Source: Seiridium cupressi (taxonomy: Eukaryota; Ascomycota; Sordariomycetes; Amphisphaeriales; Sporocadaceae). Taken from it: a DNA stretch of 64,000 nucleotides. Position numbers and translations under genes: made by a program. The notes beneath the pieces are model-generated. The model did no database searches. It saw only the letters and a list, made by a program, of their open reading frames with translations, and was not told the origin of the DNA. The stretch's first letter is position 1, and every line of letters begins with the position of its first letter. The stretch covers positions 434,001-498,000 of the forward strand of contig JARVKI010000012.1 in assembly GCA_036674765.1 (NCBI GenBank). The letters run 5' to 3'. Below are positions 36,083 to 47,818 of the stretch, one piece after another.

Positions 36083-39063
36083 ATGGGCAGCTGGTCAGCA
36101 TTCCTCTTGACCTACCTCTTGGGTGGCGTCACCTTCATTCCCCTGGCCCTGGCAATAGCCTGGTTCTCTCTTCCCAAAGTTCAAAATGAAGCCGCCGAAG
36201 AACGACGCAGTGGCGACGATATAGTACAGCCGGGAGATATCACCCAGGATTTGGACGAGGCGCGCAAGGTGGAAAAGGGCGAATCGAAACCGCGATATGC
36301 AGACACCACCGACGTGGCCGCCGGCTACTTTGCGGTATGTCGAGAATATACACCCATGGGCATCAACGCGAAGCCCATCGAGCGAGCGACCCCAGTCGGC
36401 TCGGCCACTGTCGCGGCTCCGAGCCAGAGCGTATACCAGGCCATGTACAGGAGTATCTTCGACAGGAAGCAGGGCTCCAACCCACTGGAGAGTAGCAATG
36501 GCGTCAACGTCCGGCCTAAGCGGGCAGGCAATGTGTTTTATGTTGTACTCCGGTTCGTGGCAGACACCCCTGCGTCACGGAGAGTTCAATGGCTAACGAT
36601 TCTGTGCACAGGCATGGGCATCTCATGTTGTTTGATGATGACGAACAACTTGAAGTACGGCATGTCATCTCACTTGCGCACCATAATGTCAGTATATACT
36701 CTGGGGGAGACAAAACACCGGAAGGCGAGCTATACATCAAGCGGAATGCCTTGTGCTTAACCCGAAAGGTGGATGGGATTGAGCCGCCAGATACACACAT
36801 CTCGAAGCCTTTCTATCTTTTCAGTGAGAACTGCTCGGCAAAGGAGGACTTTTACTTTGCACTGTTGCGGAACCAAGAGCACGTCCTCGGAGCAACAAGC
36901 AAGGCGCCAGAGCCTTTGCAATTTGAAGTCAAGAACATCATATCGCTGGTGCAGAGACTGCATTCGACTGAGGAGCACATGCAAACGAGATGGCTGAATG
37001 CCCTGATCGGCCGAATTTTCTTGGGCATTTATAAGACAAAGGATATCGAGAACTTCATCCGTGAAAAGATTACCAAGAAAATCTCTCGGGTTAAGCGACC
37101 CAGCATCCTTTCCAAGATTGCCATCCAGAAGATCGACACTGGCAACTCGGCCCCCTTCATCACGAACCCGAAACTCAAGGACCTCACCGTGGAAGGGGAG
37201 TGGGGCATGGAGGCCGATGTCAAATACACCGGCAACTTTCGTCTGGAGGTAGCCGCCACTGTCAAAATTGACCTCGGTTCTCGTTTCAAGACAAGGGAGG
37301 TCAATCTTGTTCTTGCTGTGGTTCTGAAGAAATTGGAAGGGCATGTCCTTTTCAAGATCAAACCACCGCCCAGTAACCGTCTTTGGTTCTCCTTCCAGAC
37401 GATGCCGAAAATGGAAATGACGATCGAACCCATTGTGAGCTCAAGACAGATTACATACACCGTGATTCTGCGTCAAATCGAAAACCGGATCAAGGAGGTA
37501 GTGGCCGAGACCCTTGTCCTCCCCATGTGGGACGATATGCCATTCTTCAAAACCGAACACAAGCAATGGCGCGGAGGTATCTTTGATGGCGATGACGCTG
37601 TCGAGCATTCAGAAGACTACGAGGAGATTGCTGCCATGCTTGGTGATGTCGAAGAAGTCTCGCATATCGAGGAGTCTGGCATGCCGAGCTCGCCCGGATT
37701 GTCAGAGTTTCCAACCATCGAGAAGAGTCATAGTGTCCCCGTATTGGAGACGACTCAGCCGACAGGCTTCTGGAGCCGTAAGACCAATGGCAAGAAACCT
37801 GCATTGGCCAATGCTGCGGCTGGATCGGCATCTACCACGGCACTCGATTCCAAGAACGGGGCGTCAGGTGCTGACACACCACCACTTCCGATCCGCAGTG
37901 GATCATTCTCTGCCTCCAGCCCTACTATCAGCACTGATCCCACCCACGCAGATGCCTTCAAGCCGTCTTCTACTCCACCCGACAGAGACGATGCGGCCAG
38001 TGCAATGGCTAACCTCGCTGCGAGGTCGCGAAAAGGATCGTCTGGTCCCACTCCAGTAGGTACACCTACACGACCGGCATCGGTTAAGCAAGCGTCAAAT
38101 GGGTCGTCGTCCAACGAAGCATCAGAGGCTGAACAGCCCACCGAACAGACGCCTACTGCTCCAGGACGTCGCCATACGGCTTCATCCGTCGGAAGCACAG
38201 GCAGTGAAACTAGTCTCAAGAATTCCCCGGCACCATCAGCGAAAGCCTCAATAAAAAGTGCCACGGGTTCCGTGGGCAAGAACTTCTTCGGGCGGAAAGA
38301 CACATCATCATCAACTTCCTCTACTCCTGAGAATCCAGAGCACAAGCGCAACACACTGGCTGCTGTATCCAAAGCTGCGCTCACGGCGAAGCAGTGGGGA
38401 TGGAATGCAATGCAGCGCCGGGCCGACCAAGGGTCAAATGGACGCAAGCTCTCCGATCCACCCACAGTCGATCTGAACCAGCCTATGGGGCGTGGTCAGC
38501 CACTGCCACCGCCGGGAATGCCACTTCCGGGGCCGGACAGGAGATCTAAGGTCACCTCTATTCCCGTGCCAAAACGCAAGCCCATTCCCGCACCGAACTT
38601 GCCCTCCAGAAATGGGTCACCAAACGTCAAGGATGCAAAGCCGGAGCGCAGAGCGGTACCTCCGCCCCCTTTGCCAAGGAGGAGACGAGTATCGGAGGTC
38701 CATGGAGATGATGGCACAGAGGAGCATGTTCTGGTTGTCGAAGCACCGGCCGACTCAGAACCCAGCACCCCCCTCCATGAAGAGCACGATCACGAGGAGA
38801 CACCGAGTTATTTACAGCCTTGGGTAGAGGACACAGAGGAGCTAGGTAGCTCAGGTAGTCATTCGACTCCCAATGAAACAGTTTCGAGTAAAACAGGATC
38901 GCAAGAGTATAGCAATTCAAGCTCGGCATCAGACCGGAGGTTCTACAACAATCACCACGGAACACAAGCGGACGACGAGGACGATTACTCGAATTGGTTA
39001 GATGATCCTGAATTCGTTGCGGAGAGGCAGGACACGGCCATCACAGCAGGTCAAGCTCGTTAG
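36083..39063 (+). CDS. NVJ2: SMP-domain lipid-transfer protein (Nvj2/TEX2-like)
   Basis: ER-anchored tether protein that moves lipids at organelle contact sites. Exons 36083-36552 and 36612-39063 (973 aa), with a 59-nt intron with a CTAAC branch site, joined as VVLR-HGHLMLFDD. A membrane helix lies at about 6-28 (FLLTYLLGGVTFIPLALAIAWF). A PH-like region (about 150-270) includes the HGHLMLFDDDEQLEVRHVI strand pattern. The SMP region (about 290-490) contains QTRWLNALIGRIFLGIY, WGMEADVKYTGNFRLEV and a late LVLPMWDDMPFF block. The last 450 residues are disordered, rich in Ser, Pro and Thr, with Pro-rich runs (PPPPLPRRRR) that could bind SH3 domains. Confidence 0.9.
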
Positions 39064-39604
39064 TTTATTGGGTAAAATATATACACGGCGTCTAGAGGGC
39101 TACGTCAAGAAACATGAAAATACCCAAGCATGGTTCTCATAAACGGAGTTTGGTTGTCTCGTACTGAGACGGGGCGGATTGGGTCGGGTAAGGTTATGGG
39201 TATGGGTATGGGTATGGGTATGGGCATGGGTATCGGTATCGGTATCTGGCGGTTAAATGCGAATCTCTGATCGGTATCAATTGAACTTGCAACAACATTA
39301 TGCTCATGCCTTAAGACTGATAGAGTGCTGTACTGGCAAATCACAACTAGAATGTATGCAGGCTTTCGCTTCGACTTTCAGCTTTAAGAGACTCAATTGA
39401 TGTCTGGAACAAAGGGAAAGTATTTACAGTTCACGCAGACCGTACGTCTCACAACACCTGGGCTTCCCCCCAAGCTACGCATGCCACGGGCATCCAACGC
39501 TCTATTTGAGTTCTTTCTCTCTCTCCCCCTCCCTTCTACCCGACCGTCGTTCCTCTCTAGAAACGTTCGGCTATTCCACAAGAAAAAGGCCGTGAGAACC
39601 GAGC
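39064..39604. other. Convergent intergenic region
   Basis: 3' flanks of the SMP gene and COX13. It contains a G-rich hexamer repeat (39192-39246, listed separately) and a T/C-rich stretch at 39500-39540. No gene seen. Confidence 0.5.
39192..39246 (+). repeat. TATGGG hexamer tandem repeat, G-quadruplex motif
   Basis: GGG runs occur at 39198, 39204, 39210, 39216, 39222 and 39228, each separated by three bases (TAT or CAT). Imperfect TATCGG copies follow to about 39246. This satisfies the usual four-run G-quadruplex pattern with two runs to spare. The repeat resembles but is not the TTAGGG telomere unit. Confidence 0.85.
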
Positions 39605-40272
39605 TTAGGTAGTCTTGTCCTTGTTGTGGTAGTTGACGCTCTTGTTCCAGAACAGGGTCTCGTCGCCGTTGCCCCAGGGGAAGTTCTTGGTGCGGATATT
39701 CTGGTACGGGTACTCGACGCGCTCCTCCAGCGGAGGCTGGTGCTCCCAGTGCTCCCAATGCTCGGTCCACAAGTTGTAGGCGTTGACGGCGGCCAGGATC
39801 AGGAAGGGGGCGATACCGCTGTTTCCGTCTGGTTAGCATCTCCACTAGAATTGCAACACATGGTCCATCGGTTTGATCGAACGGGCACCTCAGAAGTAAT
39901 CATGGTTGTGGCCATCATCGGGTTGTTTCGGCTGTTCGTAAGGTGGGTTTTTTTGAAATCGCTCAAGACTCCATCGGCAATAAGGAACATTGGGGGAATA
40001 GGCTTACTAGACGGAGATCTTGCGCCAGAGCTCTGTAATATTGTGTCAGCAATTCTCCAGTTCACAGTGTACGCATGCCGGCTCCATTGAGCGCGGCGGG
40101 GTTGGTACGCACCAGTGGTGCCGGCGGCGTGCTCCTTGACGGCCTGGCGCTCCTTGACGAAGGCGTTCTCGGTCGAGGCCAGGCGGCGCTGCATGACGGA
40201 GCGCATGGCGGGAGCTCGGAGCTGGGCCGACACGCGGGGTGCGGCGCGGAGGATTTGGCGTTGAGGAAGCAT
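39605..40272 (-). CDS. COX13: Cytochrome c oxidase subunit 6A (Cox13)
   Basis: Nuclear-encoded subunit VIa of respiratory complex IV in the inner mitochondrial membrane. Minus-strand exons 40272-40113, 40032-40008 and 39818-39605 (132 aa). The middle exon is only 25 nt. Introns are 80 and 189 nt. The Arg-rich, Ala-rich N-terminus (about 1-32) is a transit peptide. The single membrane helix is in GIAPFLILAAVNAYNLW. The tail has the conserved EYPYQNIRTKNFPWGNGDETLFWN block. It is divergent from APN2, a pairing known next to mating-type loci in many Pezizomycotina. Confidence 0.94.
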
Positions 40273-40943
40273 CGTTGCGGTGGTCGTGTCGTTCCAATTG
40301 AGAGTGGAGATTGGGTGTGTGTTGAAGGTATAACAAGTTTGACGGAAGTGGTGCGATGTCGAATCGGATGAGGTCAGTTAGAGAGCAAAGCAAAGCTCGG
40401 TTTAGTGCATGAGCCGGGGGTTACCTCTGGCGGTAGTGCCTCAGGCATGAAGGAAGCTGCGGGCTGTGAGCTGCGAGCTGTGTCTTGTGGGGCGTGGAAT
40501 CGGTCACCTGCTTTCGCGCTATTGCCGTGTTGAAGAGCGGGTCACTTGGGCTCTACAGTACAAGTGAATGGCGTCAAGACCCCAGATTTGAGCAACGAAG
40601 GCGACTTGCTTTCTTTTTATTGTGATTACGGATAACCCAGCTTGAAACGATACCATAAACTCCAGAAACAGCAGAGCTCAATTTTGATTGCAATCGTCTC
40701 AAGTGTCTAAAGAAACTGATGCCGAAATCTCGAGACGCAGGATTGATCCGGCCTCTAGCCCATTGGCTTCCTGATTACACAGAACGAGCATGCTTAGTTA
40801 GTCCATTTATCCATTTGTCACATTTCCTGACCGATTCCACACTGGACTTCACGCCACAAATACGACAAGAGCCTCGACGGGAATGGTGATGATAGTAAAA
40901 ACCAAGGATTTATGACCATTCATCAGTACTTGAGCGGGCCAAA
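40273..40943. promoter_or_regulatory. Shared promoter region of COX13 and APN2
   Basis: 671 bases between divergent starts. No gene seen. A CCAAT motif at 40294-40298 lies 22 bases before the COX13 start and is probably in the leader. Confidence 0.35.
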
Positions 40944-42832
40944 ATGGTGGTTCGCATCACGTCGTGGAACGTGAACGGGATTCGGAACCCCTTCAGCTAC
41001 CAGCCATGGAGAGAGAAGCGCACCTTCACCGCCATGTTCGACATCCTGGAGGCGGATATTGTGGTCATGCAGGAGACCAAGATCCAGCGCAAGGACCTTC
41101 AAGATGACATGGTGCTAGTGCCTGGGTGGGACGTCTACTTCAGCCTACCGAAACACAAGAAGGGATACTCGGGTGTCGCCATCTACACGCGCAACTCAGT
41201 TTGTGCACCAATTCGTGCCGAGGAGGGAATCACCGGAATTCTCCCGGGACCCAACTCGCCCACCAGTTTTCGAGATCTCCCTGAGGATCAACAAATTGGA
41301 GGCTACCCAAAACTGAGTCAGCTTCCGGGTGTCGTAGATGAGGCAACCTTGGACTCGGAAGGACGCTGCGTCATTCTGGAATTTCCGGCTTTTGTTCTTA
41401 TTGGAACGTACAGCCCAGCCACTCGTGACGAGACCAGAGACGACTTCAAACAATCCTACTTGGCTGCCCTGGATGCACGCGTTCGAAATCTAGTGGAAAT
41501 GGGAAAGCGAGTGGTGCTCACCGGAGACCTCAATATCATACGCGGCGGAATTGATACAGCTGGTATTGCCGAACGGTTGAAGAAGGAATCTTTGTCCATG
41601 GAAGACTTCTTCTCATCCCCGGGCCGCAGGCTCTTTAACCAGCTTGTGTTTGAGGGAGACGTGTATGGTGCTAGAGACGAGGGCCGAGAAAAGCCAGCAC
41701 TCTGGGACCTTGGCCGCTTCTTCAATCCGACCCGGGAGGGTATGTACACCTGCTGGGAAACCAAGAAAAACGCACGTCCCGGCAACTTTGGAAGTCGTAT
41801 CGACTATGTCTTGTGCAGCGACAACATGAAAAACTGGTTCATCGACTCGAATATACAGGAAGGCTTGCATGGCTCCGACCACTGTCCAGTCTTCGCGACT
41901 ATCAGTGATACGGTTGACGTGGATGGAAAAGAAGTCCACGTCCGAGATGTCATCAATCCTCCAGGTATTTTTAAGAATGGAGAACGACTCCGAGAGTGGA
42001 CCACGAAAGATCTGCTTCCATTGTCTGCCAAGCTGATCCCTGAATTTGACCGGCGGAGAAATATCAAGGACATGTTTTTCAAGAAGGCGAGCACCACACC
42101 CAAAGTGCCTCCTATTATAGCAAGCGAAACGGCGCCAGTGCCAGAGTCAACACCATCAGAAAACCCAGAATCAAGCACTGCTTCACAATCCCCATCCAAG
42201 TCCACAATATCTGCGCCTTCACCGTCCAAATCGGCTCCAGTTGGCATAAAACGCACGCCGTCCTCTGGCATGTCGAATCGACCCCAGAAAAAGACCAAGG
42301 CTACGCTGAGCAAGGAGCCGTCCATATCGAAGGGGCAGAGCAGTCTCATGGGTTTCTTCAAGCCCAAGTCCACCGGAAGCCCGAGCAAGAAGGTTGTTGG
42401 CGACGAGAGCCAGACACCCGGGATTGGCCTTGATGGTGCTGCAGATCTCGAGGAAAGGCCCGTCCAGAACCAAGGCACTCCCAATACCAAGTCAGATTGG
42501 GCGGCTCCGGTATCGCCTGATCGAGTCTTCGACCCAATCCAAAACAAAGAGTCATGGTCAAAAATCTTAGGAAAACGAACTGTGCCTAAATGTGAGCATG
42601 GAGAGGACTGCATCAGCCTTTTGACGAAGAAGCAGGGCATTAACTGTGGTAAGTCAATAATTTATTATGCTATATATGTGCTTAATTAGTAATTTCGCGC
42701 ACAGGAAGGTCATTCTATACGTGTTCTCGGCCTCTGGGCCCATCGGGAGACAAGGAGAGGAACACACAATGGCGGTGCCGGACATTCATATGGAGTAGTG
42801 ATTGGAATGGGTCTCAGTCTTCACCAGGTTGA
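40944..42832 (+). CDS. APN2: Class II AP endonuclease Apn2
   Basis: Exonuclease III-type enzyme that cuts abasic sites and cleans blocked 3' ends in base excision repair. Exons 40944-42648 and 42705-42832 (610 aa). Catalytic blocks in order: SWNVNGIRN (7-15), QETK (43-46, metal-binding Glu44), TGDLNI (about 192-197), SRIDYVL (about 283-289) and GSDHCPV (about 310-316). The linker carries a PCNA-binding PIP box, QSSLMGFF, near 466. The second exon completes a C-terminal GRF zinc finger (CEHGEDC...GINCGRSFYTC...QWRCRTFIW). Without the 56-nt intron removed, this finger is lost. It lies beside COX13, as at mating-type loci of many related fungi. Confidence 0.95.
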
Positions 42833-43296
42833 GAGGTCGATATGGTTGAAGGCCAGATTTTGCTCCATATGAGCATGTTGTACTGGAGCACTCGACCTCG
42901 CCCGTGACGTCAGCCGTTTGAACGCCCGTTTTGGCACCACCGCCAAGTCATCTCGGTGTCACTCTGAATAATGGACAATGTGCATGACATGGGAAGGTCT
43001 ACGAGGCATGTGCTTTCGAGGGCTTAGACTGCTGGATAATGAGACTCATGACTATGCTACAGCCTGGTGTAAGGCTTATCTGTCCGCTTGGTAAATCAGG
43101 AGGCTTCCGGAGTCACAGAACAACTTAAAAAGAGTCTGATAAAGTTCTATCTACATGATGGCTAGCCATCTAACTACTACCACCTAGGGACGAGCTATGC
43201 TTGAACTCGATGGATCTGTAACAGGAATCATCCTTTTATATGACCTAGACACCGTTCTATCCGGGGCATCAACCTAACTGGCTACTTTAAGTCTCT
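42833..43296. other. Intergenic region between convergent APN2 and F-box-like gene
   Basis: No gene seen. In particular there is no alpha-box or HMG-box mating-type gene in this interval next to APN2. Confidence 0.55.
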
Positions 43297-44534
43297 TCAC
43301 AAGTCATCATCCTCCTCGATCAGCATTCCTTGCCGCTCCCAGACCTTTTTCCCTTTTGGCAAATTCTGTCGATATCTACCTGCAGTGCCATCCGTACCCT
43401 TCTCCCATAAAAAATTCCGGAAGAACGCTTTCAGCTCGTCTGGAGGGCCGAGCTCTGCCGTCATATACGCCGACACAGCGAGCATGAGATCCGCCTGTCC
43501 AGCCATCTCCACCAACTGAGCCTCCACCTCACTACAACACCTTGGTTAGCGATTCCTTCTTCGGGTGTGCTTGGAGAGCTATCGGCAGTTGAAGCTCATA
43601 CTTCCAGGGTAGAAAACGCTCGACCAGGAAGCGGCAAACTCCCCGATGCAGGCTATGAAGGGCATAGAAAAACTATGGAAATTGCTTACGGCACGTTCGT
43701 CAATGGACACCAGTTCTCCAGTGGCTTTCCTCTTCTGACCTGTACCTCCATTGGTGCCCGCGCTCGATGCAGTCCCGCGATCCCTTCTGCCCCCCAGAGG
43801 ATGCACTGGCCCGTTGATATGCTCAAAGCGTGTTGGGCCGTCCTGTCGTACAGTTGCCCCATCCGCAGGCCGTCCTTGTAGTACTTCATCGACGCATCCT
43901 GGTGGCCGAGCCAGCCCCAGGTCGTGATCCACTCGCCGACGTGGTGCGCTGGCGGCTGCTGGACCAGCATCCGCCGCCAGCTCGCGGTGCGCCGCATGAA
44001 TACCTCGGAATTCTTGGCGAACGGCTGGCCCGCGAATTCTGTGTAGGGAGGCGGTTTAGATTGCGAGCGGTAGACAGCGCGAGGAGCACTGTGACTGTCT
44101 TCTGGCCCCGGAGATACGTAGTCGTCGAACCAGGCCGGGAAGAGCGAGGCCAGGAGGGGGTTCTTGCGGACACTTCCTCCTCTGGTCTTGCCTACGTCCT
44201 GGCTACCACCGCCCGCCTCATGGTCATGTCCCCGTTGCACGTCCCAGCTACCGTCAGGCTTGAAGAAGAGGGCCACCTGCAGCGCCGGCGACGTATTGAT
44301 GAGGCTATGCCAGGTCCGGCAGACGCGCTGGGCAGAGACGAGGAGCGTCCGCATGTCCAGGTTGACCAAGATGCATTCAAGCAACTCTAGAGTCTGGATC
44401 ACCCGGTTTATGTGCGGATCTCTACTATTTGCGCGCTGAACGTAGCGGAGTTCGCGCTCTGAAGGACCGTGGGAGGCAGGGGTTGACGAGGCAGATGCTC
44501 GGCCGCTTCTCTTGCGCTTGGGTGGACGCACCAT
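43297..44534 (-). CDS. F-box-like protein, function unknown
   Basis: Minus-strand exons 44534-43690 and 43531-43297 (359 aa). The 158-nt intron has a GTAAGC donor, a GCTAACC branch site and a GTTGTAG acceptor, and joins TNVP to EVEAQLVEM. After a basic N-terminus (MVRPPKRKRSGR), residues about 47-90 look like an F-box (LELLECILVNLDMRTLLVSAQRVCRTWHS), suggesting a substrate adaptor for an SCF ubiquitin ligase. The downstream part has the fungal block WGWLGHQ...YYKDGLRMGQLYD often seen in such proteins. The target is unknown. The intron is long for this window, so the second exon is less sure than the first. Confidence 0.7.
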
Positions 44535-45333
44535 AATGGAATTCCGTGCAACGAGCGAGAAGAACGGCAAAAGTTCACTATTCTCTGCGCTTGATGTACT
44601 CAGTAGGGAACACGACACCATATGATAGCAAGCAACCAAGGCCACAGCAGTTGGTAATAGGGTATCCCGATTCTCAATAGACGGGCATCCTACTGTACTG
44701 CATACAAACCCTCAGCGAGCGTCGTATACACGATGTCATGAATAACAAGGGATACTGATACCTCCAAAGCGCGCAGTATAGTGCTTTGTGCTAGCTTGGT
44801 GTTGTCTTTTGTGGTATCAATTGTGTCAGGACACTGCGTGGAAGCATTTGAGCACCCTGGTCATAGGAAGGAAATTATCGATTATGTAAGCTCCCTGTAG
44901 ACGTCCTAGGCAACCACTTTCATATGAACTTCAGACTACTTGATTAGGAGATCATGATATAATCTTGTTGCCTAATTGTATTAATTGGCGAGCAGTATAA
45001 TTTATCATAAATATTGCCGGCCATGTAACCATTTCTTTTGCTGCCTGGGAACGCTCCAGGGTTTGGGGGAAAGCATCGTGATGCTAGCCAGCAGCTGTAC
45101 CGCATCATGATGCGTGGAATACTGCATGTCTCTAGCTCCCCATTCAGTGGAAATAACGAAGTGCTTTGTTTGACGAAATTTTGATCGATCGGTGGGTATC
45201 TGGCAAATGCGAGTGGAATGAAATGAAGGCTGGAATGAGACACATCTCGCCAAAGTGATACAACCACCAACCCCTATGGAGCTACCGAGTTCGATTCGCT
45301 TCTCGTGACATATCAGTCAAAGACGTCAGACTC
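44535..45333. other. Intergenic region
   Basis: No supported gene between the two minus-strand genes. It is AT-rich around 44930-45010. A GTTCGATTC motif at about 45289 does not sit in a tRNA-like fold. Confidence 0.45.
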
Positions 45334-47818
45334 CTAATCCTGCTCACTTGACTGACGCCGGCGACGCTCCTCGAATTCCAGCTCAGGGTCCCATACATTG
45401 TTGATCACATTTCCGTCCTCATCCCTGTCACCCTCCTCCCTCATTGGGTTCTTCCCAAGGAGCTTAACAGCATCTACCTCTTTTTTACCAAGCGCTACGA
45501 AATCGAACCCTGCTGGGAGCGGGTAATCGCTCTTGAGGAAATCGACTTTGACGTTGCGCGCCTTGTCGCGGATTTGCTGCTGCGTGCGAGGAACAGTAAA
45601 GAGATTCTTTTCCTCCATCAGACTCCACGCACACTGGTAGCGTGGTATAGCATTGATGAGTGTTACTGTGTCTTTGTCCCCCCATTTCTCGCGCCTTTGC
45701 GGCGCCTTGGGTTCGCGGTGCTTACGTGTGGCAGCTCGGGCCCTCTGCGTAAGGATTGCTATGTCATCTGGTTGGAGGTCGTCGGGACTCGGGCGTGGTC
45801 TTGCGGATAGTGACACCGATTGCCTTTCGCCGCTAATGCTGGCTGACTGCGCTTGCGAAACACGATCTCGTTTGGCCGCTTGCCCACGGTTCTGACCCTT
45901 GTTCGTTATTCGTCTGCTGTCATTGATTGGTCTTTTATCGACCTGGAAGTCATCTTCGGCATTAGATCCCGTGTCTATATAGTCCCCGTCATCGTCGGCT
46001 GCCGGCCTCTTATGTCCAATCACCTGAGTACGGCTTGGACCGGCTTGAGAGCTACTATGGCGGCTTGCTAATCGGCGTCTCTGGTCATCAACAACCTCTT
46101 CTGGGTTCAGCCCTGCGAATGGATTTCTGATTGCTTGTTGGTTCGAGGGAGGCGTAGGTCGAGGCCGGCCGCCTGCCGTACTACCATTTGGTTCTAAAGC
46201 GGCACTTCTGTCTATATAGCTTCCCCTGTATATGTGTCAGTATCGTTGGTGTAACCTGTGCTTGGTATTCAAGGCGGTTGTGGACTCACGCTAGTGGTCC
46301 AGTCCTAACAATAGGTTCATCTTGCTCTTGCTCGGACTCGGACTCAGCCTCAGGGTCAGCCTCAGGGTCAGCCTCGGGGTCAGCTGCGGGCTCTAATTGA
46401 TTTGAGTCCACAAATAAACTTTCACTTGCATCACCACGGCCTGTTCTAGCCTGATCCACACTTCCTGACCTGGCCGCCGACCGTGATGCAGCATTGGGAG
46501 GTGGGACAGATGATGCTGGCGGATCCTGGCCAAGACGCGGCTCTGTTTGTGCGGGTGATGCCATGGGTACTGGAGTTCTCGCTTTTTCATCCACTGGGTT
46601 CTTCTGCTCAGTCTTGTATGCCTCATGCGCCCAGTCGGACAGGTCTTTCAGAATATCCTGGATTGGGTGTGCTTCCTCTAAGCTCCTTATAATGTCAAGT
46701 CGACTTTTGTGAGACAGAGTAGCATAGAGGTCTTTCATATTATGTGAATGAACCTCTGCAAGCTTTTCTGCAGTCTCACCCCCAGCTTCGATGTCCTCAT
46801 TAGTACCCCCCAGCTCATATGGACCATTTAGCAACATCTCCTTGGCGATTTTGACTTGCTTTGGGGTCTCTCCGGCACAGAACAATTCCGCTGCCAATAT
46901 AGTAGGACTTAGTTGGCCATATTCTCTGATGCGGCCTGCCAGAACGAGACATCGGATCGGGTATGTTGTTTCATAGTCAGACAAAGCATATGCTGACAAC
47001 TCTTCATCCGGACAAATTCGAAAAATCCCCGGGAAAAACGCGTTAAGCTCTTCCAGCACAGGCTGGACCTTTTGCTTGCCATGAGTGATGTTTAATATGA
47101 GCTTCAAGAGAAGTGCCCTATTTGCTGATGCCAAGGTCCTGGACACAAAATCGAGATGTCCTGTATCATGGATGTCTGAAAACAATTCGTTCAAATCCTT
47201 TGGATTGATGAAGAAGGTCTTCACAGACGTGATCTTCTGGCGAAGTTCGTTAAACTTTCGTTCTATCAATGCCAGCCTGTTCCATGATAGCTGGTCTGCG
47301 GGGGCAGATTCTGCCTTGACGACATTATCGTATATCCTGCCGGCCCAGGTAGCAAGGTCTGGCAATGTGAAGTCAATGATTTCCTGGAACGAATCCTCTT
47401 CGTCGAGGGCTTCCTCAGCCTCGTCCGACTGATCAAGTTCGTGTGCTGATGAGAGTTCTGGATGCACGTGAGTTGAGCGTTATCGTATGGAAAGAAACCA
47501 ACAGAAGCAAGAACAGCAGATACCTTGTCTCTTGGTAGAACTGAATCTTTCCGCCAAATCATATGAGCTCTGGGGGAAATCCTCGGTCGGGACGCTCTCT
47601 ACACTCTGGCTGCGGGCCCTTAAAGGTGCATTGCGCCTTGGAAGGGTGGAGGGCTGGTAGCTGCCTTTGGGTTTGTCGTACCTGGATTCGCGAGGAGTTT
47701 TCTTCCTAGCCTCTGCGTTGGAGCGCGTCTGCCTTGTTACTCTTGTCGTTGGAGCAACATCGGCTGCTGATCCTTCCCCATCTGCTTCCGGAAGGGCTCG
47801 GACGTTCTTCTTCGGCAT
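45334..47818 (-). CDS. TRF/Tbf1-type telobox Myb DNA-binding protein
   Basis: Minus-strand exons 47818-47524, 47457-46290 and 46225-45334 (784 aa). Introns are 66 and 64 nt. After a basic N-terminus, residues about 120-340 are helical and match the layout of the TRF homology dimerisation domain. A long disordered linker follows, with a (DPEA)x3 repeat. At about 665-720 a Myb-like domain starts at KWGDKDT and ends in a telobox-like helix, QQQIRDKARNVKVDFL, similar to the KDKARN helix of Tbf1. Proteins of this layout bind TTAGGG-type DNA at telomeres and at promoters, including those of ribosomal protein genes. A TTAGGGTTA element lies about 150 bp upstream of its start. The assignment as Tbf1-like rather than Taz1-like is inference. 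Confidence 0.72.
46347..46382. repeat. 12-bp in-frame repeat coding DPEA units
   Basis: Three tandem copies of GCCTCAGGGTCA (one base change in the third) lie within exon 2 of the telobox protein gene and encode Asp-Pro-Glu-Ala repeats in the disordered linker. Confidence 0.8.

Noticed and set aside
29978..42832. REV3 and APN2 as a functional DNA-repair cluster
   Set aside because: They lie about 6 kb apart with an unrelated SMP gene and COX13 between them. APN2's neighbour COX13 is explained by old synteny, so a repair cluster is not supported.
45280..45300. GTTCGATTC resembling a tRNA T loop
   Set aside because: The flanking bases do not pair as a T stem and no A box lies at proper distance.
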